Origin: G032773895 sp965248935
Lineage (GTDB): Bacteria > Pseudomonadota > Gammaproteobacteria > Pseudomonadales > Cellvibrionaceae
DNA length: 64,000 nt
NCBI GenBank assembly: GCA_965248935.1
Contig: OZ252214.1
Span: forward strand, 2,976,001-3,040,000
Direction: 5' to 3'
This document shows, one piece after another, positions 17,140 through 26,794 of the stretch. Under the pieces are notes generated by a model. That model searched no databases. It saw nothing but the letters and a program-made list of their open reading frames with translations, and had not been told where the DNA came from. Position 1 is the first letter of the stretch. Each line of letters begins with the position of its first letter. The translations under genes were made by a program, and so were the position numbers.

Positions 17140-17697
17140 ATGCTTAACGAGATTAAAAAAGATGCGGAGAGCCGCATGAAAAAAAGTGTCGAAGTTCTTG
17201 GCCATAACTTCAATAAAATCCGTACAGGTCGTGCGCACCCAAGTATTTTGGATGGTATATCTGTATCCTATTACGGCAATCCAACCCCTCTTTCTCAGGT
17301 TGCGAATATTTCCGTATTGGATGCCAGAACGCTGTCTATTAGCCCTTGGGAAAAAGCACTTGCACCAGAAATTGAAAAAGCAATTATGAAGTCCGATTTG
17401 GGGTTGAATCCGGCTTCTTCAGGCGAGCTTATTCGACTTCCTATGCCTTCTCTTACGGAAGAAACTCGTAAAAACTACACTAAACAAGCGCGCAGTGAAG
17501 CTGAAGCCGGCAGGGTGTCTATACGCAATATTCGCCGCGATGCTTTGGCCAGTGTTAAAGACCTGCTCAAAGATAAAGAAATCACCGAAGACGAAGACCG
17601 GCGTTTTCAAGACGATATTCAGAAAATTACTGACAAACATATTGCAGAGGCTGACGGCGCTTTATCGGCGAAAGAAGCAGACCTTATGGAAATATAG
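17140..17697 (+). CDS. frr: Ribosome recycling factor
   Basis: 185 residues from ATG 17140 (MLNEIKKDAESRMKKSVEVL), with GGAG ribosome binding site; a longer in-frame start at 17065 overlaps pyrH and is not used. The family motif FNKIRTGRAHPSILD and the RLPMPSLTEETRK segment are intact, as is the C-terminal DKHI. With EF-G it splits post-termination ribosomes. Confidence 0.97.
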   Translation: MLNEIKKDAESRMKKSVEVLGHNFNKIRTGRAHPSILDGISVSYYGNPTPLSQVANISVLDARTLSISPWEKALAPEIEKAIMKSDLGLNPASSGELIRLPMPSLTEETRKNYTKQARSEAEAGRVSIRNIRRDALASVKDLLKDKEITEDEDRRFQDDIQKITDKHIAEADGALSAKEADLMEI

Positions 17698-17730
17698 GTT
17701 GCAACGTACAATTGTTTAGAGGTGAGTAAT

Positions 17731-18465
17731 GTGACCACGCACCCGCTACGTCATGTCGCAATGATTATGGATGGCAATAATCGTTGGGCAAAGCGCGAAG
17801 GAAAACAAGGTATTGCTGGACATAAAGCGGGGGTCGAGCGTATTCGTGATGTGCTTTCTGCGAGCCGAGAGCGAGGTATTCAAGTTATTACGCTCTTTGC
17901 CTTTAGTAGTGAAAATTGGCGTAGACCCCCCAAAGAGGTAGATGCTCTGATGGGGTTGTTTTACAGCTATTTAAAAAAAGAGGCGAAAAAACTTGCTGAA
18001 GAGGGTGTGGCGCTCAAGGTTATTGGTAATCGCAGTCGCTTTAGTGAGCGCTTACGTAAAGCGATAGATCAGGCTGAATCGCTCACATGCAAGGGTGATG
18101 CGACACTTGTTCTTGCTGCGGACTACGGTGGATGTTGGGATATTGTTCGCTCGGCACAAAGCCTTGCCGAAAAGGTAAAGGCTGGTCAACTTTCACCTGA
18201 TGAAATATCTGAAACGCTCATATCTGAACATATCTCTACTGCTGGTCTTCCAGAGTTAGATTTGTTGATTCGCACTGGCGGAGAGTACCGTATAAGCAAT
18301 TTTTTATTGTGGCAGGCGGCTTACGCTGAACTGTATTTTAGTGATTTACTCTGGCCTGAGTTTGATTCCGAAGCCTTAAATAAAGCGGTGGATGAGTACT
18401 ACAATCGCCAACGCCGCTTTGGAAAAACAGGTGATCAAGTTGAACAAGAGGCTGCGCGTGCTTAA
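17731..18465 (+). CDS. uppS: Undecaprenyl diphosphate synthase
   Basis: 244 residues from GTG 17731, chosen because AGAGG (17718-17722) is 8 nt upstream; an in-frame GTG at 17722 overlaps that site. cis-Prenyltransferase motifs: HVAMIMDGNNRWAKR (catalytic Asp), GHKAGVERIRD, TLFAFSSENWRRP, and IRTGGEYRISNFLLWQ with downstream YAELYF. Makes the C55 lipid carrier for peptidoglycan and O-antigen synthesis from IPP and FPP. Its end overlaps the start of cdsA. Confidence 0.95.
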   Translation: MTTHPLRHVAMIMDGNNRWAKREGKQGIAGHKAGVERIRDVLSASRERGIQVITLFAFSSENWRRPPKEVDALMGLFYSYLKKEAKKLAEEGVALKVIGNRSRFSERLRKAIDQAESLTCKGDATLVLAADYGGCWDIVRSAQSLAEKVKAGQLSPDEISETLISEHISTAGLPELDLLIRTGGEYRISNFLLWQAAYAELYFSDLLWPEFDSEALNKAVDEYYNRQRRFGKTGDQVEQEAARA

Positions 18466-19282
18466 GCAAAGAGTACTTACCGCATTGGTATTGGCAGTAT
18501 GTTTCCTGTCCATTCTTTTTTACCTACCTTGGCAGTGGTTTGCTGCTTTTACGTTGGTTGTATTTGGTTTGGGCGCTTGGGAGTGGTCTAGGCTTGCAGG
18601 AATAAAATTGCCATTGTTCAGAGTTCTGTATACTTTGCTAACTGCCTTGCTTACTGTAGCCATTGTTTGGGTTACAGATTGGACTGCAAATGGCGAATTA
18701 ATGCGGTGGTTTTTGGTAGCCGCCTGTTGCTGGTGGGCTTTTTCCTTTTTTTGGATTCAGGGGTACCCAGGTAGTGCGATTATTTGGGGGAGCCCAATTG
18801 TTCGAATGATAATGGGGCTGTTAGTTATTGTACCCGCATGGGTTGGCTGTTATTACGTTCGTTCTCAACCGAATGGTGAATGGTTGATATTGTTTGTCGT
18901 ATTTCTTGTTGCTAGTGCAGATATTGGCGCCTTCTTTTCTGGAAAGGCTTTTGGTGTGAAGAAGCTTGCTCCAGAAGTGAGCCCCGGTAAATCTTGGGAA
19001 GGTGTTTGGGGTGGCTTGCTTATGGCGGTAGTACTCGGTGTCTTGTTTAATCTAGCCTTTTCTGGAAAAGGTTGGTTTCCTTTAGTTGCGCTGGTGGTTC
19101 CAACCGCATTGGTTTCCATTGTGGGAGATTTGCTTGAAAGCATGGTTAAGCGGCACAGTGGTGTTAAAGATAGTAGTCAGTTGCTGCCAGGGCATGGTGG
19201 AGTATTGGACCGAATAGATGGCCTCGTTGCTGCTGTGCCAGTCTTTGCTCTCGCCCTGTTAGCGTCTTCATGGCAAATATAA
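18458..19282 (+). CDS. cdsA: Phosphatidate cytidylyltransferase
   Basis: 274 residues from GTG 18458, which overlaps the uppS stop by 8 bp and has AAGAGG 6 nt upstream; the longer ATG frame at 18392 is inside uppS. About eight hydrophobic segments. The C-terminal signature SMVKRHSGVKDSSQLLPGHGG then VLDRIDGL is the CDP-diglyceride synthase motif with its catalytic Asp pair (VKDSS and DRID). Converts phosphatidate and CTP to CDP-diacylglycerol. Confidence 0.94.
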   Translation: MLKQRVLTALVLAVCFLSILFYLPWQWFAAFTLVVFGLGAWEWSRLAGIKLPLFRVLYTLLTALLTVAIVWVTDWTANGELMRWFLVAACCWWAFSFFWIQGYPGSAIIWGSPIVRMIMGLLVIVPAWVGCYYVRSQPNGEWLILFVVFLVASADIGAFFSGKAFGVKKLAPEVSPGKSWEGVWGGLLMAVVLGVLFNLAFSGKGWFPLVALVVPTALVSIVGDLLESMVKRHSGVKDSSQLLPGHGGVLDRIDGLVAAVPVFALALLASSWQI

Positions 19283-19297
19283 GCAGAGAATCGTGAT

Positions 19298-20485
19298 TTG
19301 GCTTCCGTTCAGACAGTAACAATACTTGGGTCTACCGGCTCAATTGGTTTAAGTACCTTAGATGTTATCCGCTCTAACTCCCAAGATTTTAATATTTATG
19401 CGCTAACAGCTAGAAGACAATCCAATGTATTGCTCCAGCAGTGTTTAGAGTTTCACCCAAAATATGCAGTGCTATTAGAAGAAGCTGCAAGTGGACGTCT
19501 TCGGGAAGTGCTTCTACAAGAGGGGTGTTCTACAGAGGTATTGTGCGGCTCGAATTTTCTAGACGCCGTAAGTTCAGCCGGTGAGGTGGATACGGTTGTT
19601 GCCGCTATAGTAGGGGCTGCGGGCCTGAAGCCTACTTATGCGGCAGTTTGTGCCGGTAAAAAAGTACTCTTAGCGAATAAAGAAGCGTTGGTTATGAGCG
19701 GCCAAATTTTTACCGATGCCGTTCGTGACAATAATGCCGAATTGCTTCCGGTTGATAGCGAGCACAATGCCATTTTTCAGTGTATGCCTTTGGAGTATGA
19801 GAGTTTATCGGGCGCAGGAATCCGAAAAATTTTGTTAACAGGTTCTGGCGGGCCTTTTCGTAAAGCGCCTATCAGTGATCTTAAGGATGTAACGCCTGAG
19901 CAAGCTTGTGCTCACCCAAATTGGAGTATGGGGCGTAAAATTTCCGTTGATTCTGCAACGATGATGAATAAAGGGTTGGAATTTATTGAAGCCTGCTGGT
20001 TGTTTGAGGCGACTCCTGATCAGATAGACGTCGTTGTCCACCCTCAAAGTATTGTACATTCGATGGTAGAGTATATAGATGGTTCTGTTTTAGCGCAGAT
20101 GGGCAACCCCGATATGCGGACACCTATTGCTCATAGTTTGGCATGGCCTCGAAGAATGAGGTCTAATGTCTCGTCTTTGGACTTCTTTACCATGGGGGCT
20201 TTGGAGTTCGAAAAACCAGACTACAATCGTTTCCCTTGTTTGAAATATGCGATTGATGCGATCAAATTAAAAGGGGCCTACCCGGCGGCGTTAAATGCTG
20301 CTAATGAAGAAGCGGTAGAGAGTTTTTTAAATGGTGTGATTCGGTTTACCGATATTGCTGCGGTCAATGCCGAGGTTTTAGATAGTGTTGATGGAGAAGA
20401 ACCTCAGACTTTAGATGATGTCCTATCCATTGATCATAGGGCAAGATTGGTTGCCAAGAAATTTATACAAAGTGTGAGCAAATGA
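19298..20485 (+). CDS. dxr: 1-deoxy-D-xylulose 5-phosphate reductoisomerase
   Basis: 395 residues. NADPH-binding ILGSTGSIGLSTLDV at the N terminus, the LLPVDSEHNAIFQ metal/substrate segment (DSEH), the NWSMGRKISVDSATMMNKGLE flexible loop region and VVVHPQSIVHSMVEY. Second step of the non-mevalonate isoprenoid pathway, feeding UppS encoded upstream. The only plausible start is TTG 19298; no in-frame ATG/GTG lies between the cdsA stop and the conserved N terminus, so low-level initiation is likely. Confidence 0.96.
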   Translation: MASVQTVTILGSTGSIGLSTLDVIRSNSQDFNIYALTARRQSNVLLQQCLEFHPKYAVLLEEAASGRLREVLLQEGCSTEVLCGSNFLDAVSSAGEVDTVVAAIVGAAGLKPTYAAVCAGKKVLLANKEALVMSGQIFTDAVRDNNAELLPVDSEHNAIFQCMPLEYESLSGAGIRKILLTGSGGPFRKAPISDLKDVTPEQACAHPNWSMGRKISVDSATMMNKGLEFIEACWLFEATPDQIDVVVHPQSIVHSMVEYIDGSVLAQMGNPDMRTPIAHSLAWPRRMRSNVSSLDFFTMGALEFEKPDYNRFPCLKYAIDAIKLKGAYPAALNAANEEAVESFLNGVIRFTDIAAVNAEVLDSVDGEEPQTLDDVLSIDHRARLVAKKFIQSVSK

Positions 20486-20564
20486 TGAGCGTAGCCTAGA
20501 GATAGGTGTCTGAAGTTATGCTGCTCTACCTTGTTCGTAGAATATTTTTTTAGGGTTTGATGTT

Positions 20565-21920
20565 TTGGAAATAGTGGTAACAATAGCTTCTTTTTTTGTG
20601 ATGATTTGTATTCTTGTAGCAGTACATGAGTACGGACATTTCTGGGTTGCGAGAAGGTGTGGTGTAAAAGTACTCAGGTTTTCTATTGGTTTTGGTCCTC
20701 GTCTTGCGACCTGGGAGGATAGTCAAGGTACCGAATGGGCTTTGTCAGTTATTCCTCTAGGTGGGTATGTCAAAATGCTTGATGCTCGGGAGGGCGACGT
20801 CGATGAGTCTGAAAAGCACCTTGCTTACAATTTTAAGCACCCTTCACAAAAAATAGCCATAGCTATAGCAGGACCTCTTGCCAATTTTATTTTAGCGGTG
20901 CTGCTTTACTGGGTTCTATTTGCATCCCAGGGCACCGCTGGTTTATCCCCGGTAATAGGGAAAATTGAAACCGGCTCCATTGCAGAACACGCAAAGCTAG
21001 AAGTTGGTCAAGAAATTGTGGCTGTGGATGGCGTTCCCACGCCAACTCGCCGAGCGGTGAGAATGCAGTTATTGAATCGTCTGGGTGAATCTGGGTCAGT
21101 TGAATTTATGGTCAAATACCCCGATTCTGATTTGACTTACGGCTCTAGAGGTTTTCTAGAGGGGTGGTTAAAAGATAAGCTAAACCCTGATCCTATTGAG
21201 GGGTTAGGCATGGCTTTTTATTATCCAACCCCTTCCAAGATTATTGAGCAGGTTCTTGATGGGAGCGCGGCTGAAGAAGCAGGCGTACTCTCGCAGGATG
21301 AAATACTGAGTGCAGATGGCGTGGCTGTTGATACTTGGGAGCAGTGGGTCGATATTGTAGAGTCGAAACCGGGGAAAGAAATTCTGTTGGGCGTTCTTCG
21401 TGAAGGTGACGAGGTCTCTTTGACCTTAGTGCCCAAGCCGTTGAAAACAGAGGATGGGCAGGTTATTGGTCGAGCGGGAGTGGCGGCTCAAATGCCGATA
21501 TTCCCCTCTTCTATGGTTCGCAGGAACTATTTCTCTATCTATACAGCATTTATTGCCAGTGTATCTGAAACTTGGGAAACTTCGGGCTTTGTTTTGTTGT
21601 CCATGAAAAAGCTGATATTGGGACAGATTTCAATGAAAAACTTGAGTGGACCCATAGGCATTGCTAAAGTGGCGGGCGATTCTGCCAGAAGTGGCTTTTG
21701 GAGCTTTATGAATCTCCTGGCGATGATCAGCATTTATCTCGGTGTGCTGAACTTGTTACCCATTCCTATATTGGATGGTGGGCACATCATATACGCGGGG
21801 GTCGAGTGGATTTCCGGCAACCCAGTGTCTGAAAAACTACAAGTTATTGGTTATCAATTAGGTTTGGCAATGATTATGTGTGTTATGGTTGTCGCCTTTT
21901 ATAACGATATATTCCTGTAG
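20565..21920 (+). CDS. rseP: Site-2 intramembrane zinc protease RseP
   Basis: 451 residues. TM1 contains the zinc motif HEYGH near residue 21; two tandem PDZ domains follow in the periplasm (about 110-200 and 205-290); the last TM helices carry NLLPIPILDGGHI with the third zinc ligand Asp. It cleaves RseA-type anti-sigma factors in the sigmaE envelope-stress response. The start is TTG 20565 with AGGG about 9 nt upstream; GTG 20574 is an alternative three codons in. The gap from dxr (20486-20564) shows no terminator. Confidence 0.95.
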   Translation: MEIVVTIASFFVMICILVAVHEYGHFWVARRCGVKVLRFSIGFGPRLATWEDSQGTEWALSVIPLGGYVKMLDAREGDVDESEKHLAYNFKHPSQKIAIAIAGPLANFILAVLLYWVLFASQGTAGLSPVIGKIETGSIAEHAKLEVGQEIVAVDGVPTPTRRAVRMQLLNRLGESGSVEFMVKYPDSDLTYGSRGFLEGWLKDKLNPDPIEGLGMAFYYPTPSKIIEQVLDGSAAEEAGVLSQDEILSADGVAVDTWEQWVDIVESKPGKEILLGVLREGDEVSLTLVPKPLKTEDGQVIGRAGVAAQMPIFPSSMVRRNYFSIYTAFIASVSETWETSGFVLLSMKKLILGQISMKNLSGPIGIAKVAGDSARSGFWSFMNLLAMISIYLGVLNLLPIPILDGGHIIYAGVEWISGNPVSEKLQVIGYQLGLAMIMCVMVVAFYNDIFL

Positions 21921-21976
21921 AGCATATTCCGCAGAACAAAAACAACAATCTTTCATTGGTTTTACATTCATTGAGC

Positions 21977-24691
21977 ATGAGAAAGTTTTTAACATTAATA
22001 GCATTGTGCGCTATTTCGCTGTCGGTTAGTGCAGCCCCATTTCAAGTATCTGATATCCGCATTGAGGGGTTACAGCGTGTTTCTGCTAGTCCCGCTTTTG
22101 CCGCTCTCCCTGTTCGATCTGGGGATAGAGTGGATGGAGAGGTTGTAAGGGATACCATTCGCTCACTCTTTGCCACTGGCTTTTTTTCCAATGTCCAGGT
22201 TGCCCGAGACGGAGATGTTTTGCTGGTTATTTTGCAAGAATACCCGGCTATTAAATCCATTACCTTTGATGGTAACAAGGCGATTAAAACTGAGCAGCTC
22301 GAAGGCATTATGCTTGATGCGGGCTTGTCAGAGGGTGAGATTCTTCAGCAACATAAGCTGGAAGGCATTACCAGGGAGTTAGAGCGTCAATATATTTCTC
22401 AGGGAAGATACAGCGCGTCCGTAGAAACCAAAATTAAAGACCTCGCCAATAATATGGTGGAGATTGAGGTATTGGTTGATGAAGGTAAAGCTGCAAAAAT
22501 TGAACATTTGAATATTGTTGGCAATAAAATTTTTTCCGATAAAGACTTAATGAAAGGGTTTGAACAGAAAGAGTCTCACTGGTGGAAAATTTTCAGTAGT
22601 TCTCACAAGTATACCAAAGAGAAGTTAACCGGGGATCTAGAAAGTCTTGAATCCTATTACTTGGATAGAGGCTACCTGGACTTCAAGGTTCTCTCATCGC
22701 AGGTATCTGTAAGCCCTGATAAAAAATCTGTTTTTATCACGCTCAATATCTCGGAAGGGGAAGTGTATAAAGTCGGGAAAATTGATATTGCAGGTGACCC
22801 TATTATTTCTGAAAGCCGAGTGAGGAGATTAGTCATACTGCGAGAGGGAGAAGTTTTTTCTCAAGCCAAGATGACGAGTACAACAGAATATCTAACCGCC
22901 CTACTAGGTAACAATGGTTATACCAATGCTAGTGTTGAAGGAAACCCAATTAAAAACGAGAAAGCAGAAAATTCGGTAGATGTAACATTTTTTATAGACC
23001 CAGGAAAGAGAGTTTATGTTCGTCGTATTGAATTTAAAGGAAATACTCGGACCAAGGATGAAGTACTTAGAAGAGAAATGCGCCAATTTGAAGGTGCTTC
23101 AGCATCTAATGCTAGGATAGAGCAATCAAAAGTGCGTTTAGAACGCTTAGGTTTTTTTAAGGAGATAGTGTCTGAAACCAAACCTGTCCCCGGAACCGAC
23201 GACTTAGTTGATGTTGAATTTCAAGTTGAAGAACAACCTTCCGGGACGATTAACGCCAGCCTCACATACGCGCAGTCTACAGGTGTGGGTGTGGGTCTCA
23301 ATGTGCAGCAAAATAATTGGCTAGGCACGGGGAAAAGAGTTGATTTCGGTATTAACAAAAATACCTATCAGACAATTTATAGCTATACCTACAGTGACCC
23401 CTATTATACACCTGACGGGGTGAGTCGTGGCTTTACGGCATTTTATCGTACGCGAGACTATTCAAAAATTAATGTCACAAAATACACTTCGGATTCATAT
23501 GGCGTAGAAATGAATTTGGGCTATCCAGTTTCTGAAATCTCTCGTTTAGGTATGTCTATTGGTTGGTTGAACCAGTCAATTAAAACGGGGTTTTTGGCTC
23601 CTCAGGAAATCAAAGCTAGTCCGCACATTTTTGATGATTCTGTACTCACCTACGTTCGCCAGTCAGAAATTCAAGAGGAATTTGCAGAAGAGTTTTCGAT
23701 GGGCAGTCCTATACCTATTGCCAATAGAGAATATAGTCTGCCTACTTATGTACTGACAGCGAATCAGTTAATGGATGTCGAACCTGGCTTTATTGATAAG
23801 TATGGTGATGAATTTAATACTGCACGGCTGGGCTTGAGTTGGTCGCGTTTTACGCTTAATCGTGGGGTTTTAGCGACACGAGGAAACTCTCAAAAAATAA
23901 GTCTTCAAGCGACTGTTCCCGGTAGTGAATTGGAATACTACAAATTGGTATATGATGCACAAGCATTTATGCCACTGGTTAACGACTTTACCCTTCGGTT
24001 TAAAACGACCATGGGTTATGGCAATGGTTATGGCGGTATGGATGAGTTGCCCTTTTTTGAGAATTTCTATGCGGGTGGATTCGGTTCGGTGAGAGGTTTT
24101 AAACGGTCTAGTTTGGGGCCGCATGCAAGCCCTTCTGTTCACTATGCAACGGTCTATTCGAGTTGGGAAGACAAAGATGGCGACGGTCGTATTGATAACG
24201 GAGAGTATGGTCCAAATTCGTTAGGGTCTACTGCTTCAGGGGCTTATGTGTTGTGTGAAGACCCAGAGACAATATTTTTATCTCAGGGTGTGTCGTCTTA
24301 TTGCCAACCAGGGAAGCTGGCTGCTAAGCCAATTATTGTGCGCAATAATGCATTTGGTGGAAATGTGCTGTTTGAGTTTGGCACAGAGCTTATTATCCCT
24401 CTTCCATTTGAAGGTGCGGCAAATTCGATTCAACTTGTTGCCTTTGTGGATGCGGGTAATGTGTTTTCAACTGATTGTCGGGATACCCAAATGAACTGTA
24501 CTGAATTTGATTTTAATGAGCTTCGTTCTTCAGCCGGGCTTGGTTTCACCTGGATATCCCCGATGGGGCCTATGACGTTTAGTTATGCGTTACCGATAGA
24601 TTATGTTGAGAAAGGAGATATTCAGGCCGGTGATAATAGAGTTGAAGATAGGGTGGAAAGATTCCAATTTTCATTTGGCGCGGGTTTTTAA
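21977..24691 (+). CDS. bamA: Outer membrane protein assembly factor BamA
   Basis: 904 residues from ATG 21977 (MRKFLTLIALC..., signal peptide ending at SAAP); an in-frame TTG at 21956 is less likely. Five POTRA domains span about residues 23-425, followed by the 16-strand barrel with the lid-lock VRGF motif (GGFGSVRGFKRSS) and a C-terminal phenylalanine. About 90 residues longer than E. coli BamA, with extra loop sequence in the barrel between residues about 540 and 615 and after the VRGF loop. It inserts beta-barrel proteins into the outer membrane. Confidence 0.96.
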   Translation: MRKFLTLIALCAISLSVSAAPFQVSDIRIEGLQRVSASPAFAALPVRSGDRVDGEVVRDTIRSLFATGFFSNVQVARDGDVLLVILQEYPAIKSITFDGNKAIKTEQLEGIMLDAGLSEGEILQQHKLEGITRELERQYISQGRYSASVETKIKDLANNMVEIEVLVDEGKAAKIEHLNIVGNKIFSDKDLMKGFEQKESHWWKIFSSSHKYTKEKLTGDLESLESYYLDRGYLDFKVLSSQVSVSPDKKSVFITLNISEGEVYKVGKIDIAGDPIISESRVRRLVILREGEVFSQAKMTSTTEYLTALLGNNGYTNASVEGNPIKNEKAENSVDVTFFIDPGKRVYVRRIEFKGNTRTKDEVLRREMRQFEGASASNARIEQSKVRLERLGFFKEIVSETKPVPGTDDLVDVEFQVEEQPSGTINASLTYAQSTGVGVGLNVQQNNWLGTGKRVDFGINKNTYQTIYSYTYSDPYYTPDGVSRGFTAFYRTRDYSKINVTKYTSDSYGVEMNLGYPVSEISRLGMSIGWLNQSIKTGFLAPQEIKASPHIFDDSVLTYVRQSEIQEEFAEEFSMGSPIPIANREYSLPTYVLTANQLMDVEPGFIDKYGDEFNTARLGLSWSRFTLNRGVLATRGNSQKISLQATVPGSELEYYKLVYDAQAFMPLVNDFTLRFKTTMGYGNGYGGMDELPFFENFYAGGFGSVRGFKRSSLGPHASPSVHYATVYSSWEDKDGDGRIDNGEYGPNSLGSTASGAYVLCEDPETIFLSQGVSSYCQPGKLAAKPIIVRNNAFGGNVLFEFGTELIIPLPFEGAANSIQLVAFVDAGNVFSTDCRDTQMNCTEFDFNELRSSAGLGFTWISPMGPMTFSYALPIDYVEKGDIQAGDNRVEDRVERFQFSFGAGF

Positions 24692-24714
24692 ATATAAATT
24701 ATAGGGGTTAGGAA

Positions 24715-25218
24715 ATGAAATCTAAAATTATTGCATTGATTGCGTTGGCTTTAATGGCCAGCTCTTCGTTTGCAGAGAAAATTGTTGTGTTTGATCCTCA
24801 GCGCGCAATGTTAAATACAAAGTTAGCTCAGTCAAAACTTCAGGAGTTAAATTCTAACTCTGAGTTTTCGGCTTTGCGGACCAATGCTGAAAAATTAAAG
24901 GCTGAATTGCAATCTTTGGCGAAAGACAGCGAAACCAATGGCTTAACTTGGAGCGCTGAAAAACAAGCTGAAGTGAAGAAAAAAGCGGAGTATATTCAGG
25001 CCGATTTACAACTAGCGGTTAAAAAACTACAGGCAGAAGAATCGGTTGTAGTAAAAACTCTTATTGCTGAGCTGCAACCTAAAGTGCGTGTAGAATTGAA
25101 GAAAATTATTGAATCAGAAGGCATTAGTATTATTCTGCGAGCGGAATCTATTTACCATGCGGTTGAGGCGAATGATATTTCTGATAAAGTGACTAAAGCA
25201 CTTGATAAGAGCAAGTAA
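24715..25218 (+). CDS. skp: Periplasmic chaperone Skp/OmpH
   Basis: 167 residues with a Sec signal peptide (ALIALALMASSSFA, cleavage after SFA). The mature protein begins EKIVVFDPQRAMLNTKLAQ, the beta-strand plus start of the long coiled-coil tentacle typical of Skp; the middle (about 40-120) is a lysine/glutamate-rich coiled coil. Trimeric holdase for outer-membrane proteins delivered to BamA, encoded just upstream. 23-bp gap from bamA and a GGGGTTAGG ribosome binding site. Confidence 0.92.
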   Translation: MKSKIIALIALALMASSSFAEKIVVFDPQRAMLNTKLAQSKLQELNSNSEFSALRTNAEKLKAELQSLAKDSETNGLTWSAEKQAEVKKKAEYIQADLQLAVKKLQAEESVVVKTLIAELQPKVRVELKKIIESEGISIILRAESIYHAVEANDISDKVTKALDKSK

Positions 25219-25226
25219 GGTTTATC

Positions 25227-26267
25227 GTGACCGCAATGGTTAATGTAACACTGGCTGAATTAGCAGATTTGATAGATGGGCGCCTAGAGGGTGACCCAAA
25301 TTGTCGAGTCTGTGCAATTGAGCCTATAGAGAGCGCTGGTTCAACGGCAATTACCTTTTTGTCATCAGATAAAAATGCGCATCTTTTGGCGTCTACTTCG
25401 GCGGGTTGTGTTGTCTTGAATGAAAAAGCAGCACTACAATTTTCTGGTAATCGGTTGGTGGTTACAGACCCTTATTTTGCTTATGCTCAGTTGAGCGTAT
25501 ATTTTGATCCACGCGAAAATATTGATGGTATTCACCCAACTGCCGTTGTTGCCAAATCGGCATCAATTGCACCCGACGTAGGTATTGGAGCAAACTGCGT
25601 CATTGGAGAAAACGTCTCCATTGGACGTGGCTCGGAGTTGTATCCGGGCAGTGTAGTTGGGAACAACTCGGTTATTGGTGATAATTGTTTAATTCACGCT
25701 AATGTCACCATCTATGAAAGAATAATGATTGGCAGTCATGTTGTTATTCATAGCGGCTCGGTTATTGGTTCAGATGGATTTGGTTTTGCTCCTAGCCGGA
25801 GTGGTTGGAAAAAAATTCACCAATTGGGACAGGTGGTAATAGGCGATAAGGTAGAGATTGGTGCATCTACAGCCATTGATAGGGGCGCTCTTGGCGACAC
25901 AGTTATCGCTGAAGGAGTTATAATAGACAATCAGGTGCATATTGCGCACAACGTCAAAATTGGCAAAAATAGCGCAATTGCTGGATGTGTCGGTATTGCG
26001 GGAAGTACAAGTCTTGGGGAGAATTGTACCGTTGCAGGCGCGGTTGCTATTAATGGTCATATTACCATTGCAGACAACAGTCACTTTCATGGAGGGACTA
26101 TTGTAACCAAAGGCAATGAATCGAGTGGTCATTTCGCTTCGGCAACCCCCTTATTGGATGTTAAAAAATGGCGTCGTATTTCGGTGAGATACAGTCAACT
26201 TGATGAAATAGCAAGTCGAATCAAGAAGCTTGAAAAACAACTAGCCGACCTTAACCAAGAATCTTAA
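25227..26267 (+). CDS. lpxD: UDP-3-O-acylglucosamine N-acyltransferase
   Basis: 346 residues from GTG 25227 (AAGG 6 nt upstream); ATG 25236 is an alternative. N-terminal uridine-binding domain (LAELADLIDGRLEGDP, AITFLS), then a left-handed beta-helix of hexapeptide repeats (IHPTAVVAKSASIAPDVGIG...), the catalytic His in IDNQVHIAHNVKIG, and a C-terminal helical part. Third step of lipid A synthesis. Confidence 0.96.
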   Translation: MTAMVNVTLAELADLIDGRLEGDPNCRVCAIEPIESAGSTAITFLSSDKNAHLLASTSAGCVVLNEKAALQFSGNRLVVTDPYFAYAQLSVYFDPRENIDGIHPTAVVAKSASIAPDVGIGANCVIGENVSIGRGSELYPGSVVGNNSVIGDNCLIHANVTIYERIMIGSHVVIHSGSVIGSDGFGFAPSRSGWKKIHQLGQVVIGDKVEIGASTAIDRGALGDTVIAEGVIIDNQVHIAHNVKIGKNSAIAGCVGIAGSTSLGENCTVAGAVAINGHITIADNSHFHGGTIVTKGNESSGHFASATPLLDVKKWRRISVRYSQLDEIASRIKKLEKQLADLNQES

Positions 26268-26326
26268 TTCTCTTTCGAGAACAAAAAAATTAACATATTA
26301 CATTACTTTTTGGGACACCACATACA

Positions 26327-26767
26327 ATGATGGATATTCTTGAAGTCAAAAAATACCTTCCTCATCGCTACCCCTTTTTATTGATAGATCGGGTTGTCGA
26401 GCTGATTGAGGGGGAATCTATTGTTGCGTATAAAAATATATCGGTGAACGAAGAGGTTTTTCAGGGACACTTCCCTCACTTTCCAGTATTTCCAGGCGTG
26501 ATGCTAATTGAAGCAATGGCTCAAGCCTGTGGTGTCCTTGGGTTTAAGACAATGGATAAAACGCCGGATGATGGTTCAATATACTTGTTTGCCGGTATTG
26601 ATAACGTCCGTTTTAAGCGTCAAGTTATTCCTGGAGATCGAGTTTTTTTTGGGGCGAAGATTGTTTCGGTTAAACGGGGAATTTGGAAGTTCGAATGTAA
26701 AGCAACCGTAGACGATGAATTAGTGACAAACGCTACAATTATGTGCGCTGATCGAAGTGTGGGTTAA
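26327..26767 (+). CDS. fabZ: 3-hydroxyacyl-[ACP] dehydratase FabZ
   Basis: 146 residues of hot-dog fold: YLPHRYPFLLIDRV at the N terminus, the catalytic His in FQGHFPHFPVFPG, and the catalytic Glu in LIEAMAQACG. Dehydrates beta-hydroxyacyl-ACP in fatty acid elongation and competes with LpxA/LpxD for hydroxyacyl-ACP. Two consecutive ATGs (26327, 26330) are possible starts. Between lpxD and lpxA as usual. Confidence 0.96.
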   Translation: MMDILEVKKYLPHRYPFLLIDRVVELIEGESIVAYKNISVNEEVFQGHFPHFPVFPGVMLIEAMAQACGVLGFKTMDKTPDDGSIYLFAGIDNVRFKRQVIPGDRVFFGAKIVSVKRGIWKFECKATVDDELVTNATIMCADRSVG

Positions 26768-26794
26768 ATTTGCTGCTGGAACTTAGGTTGTATA

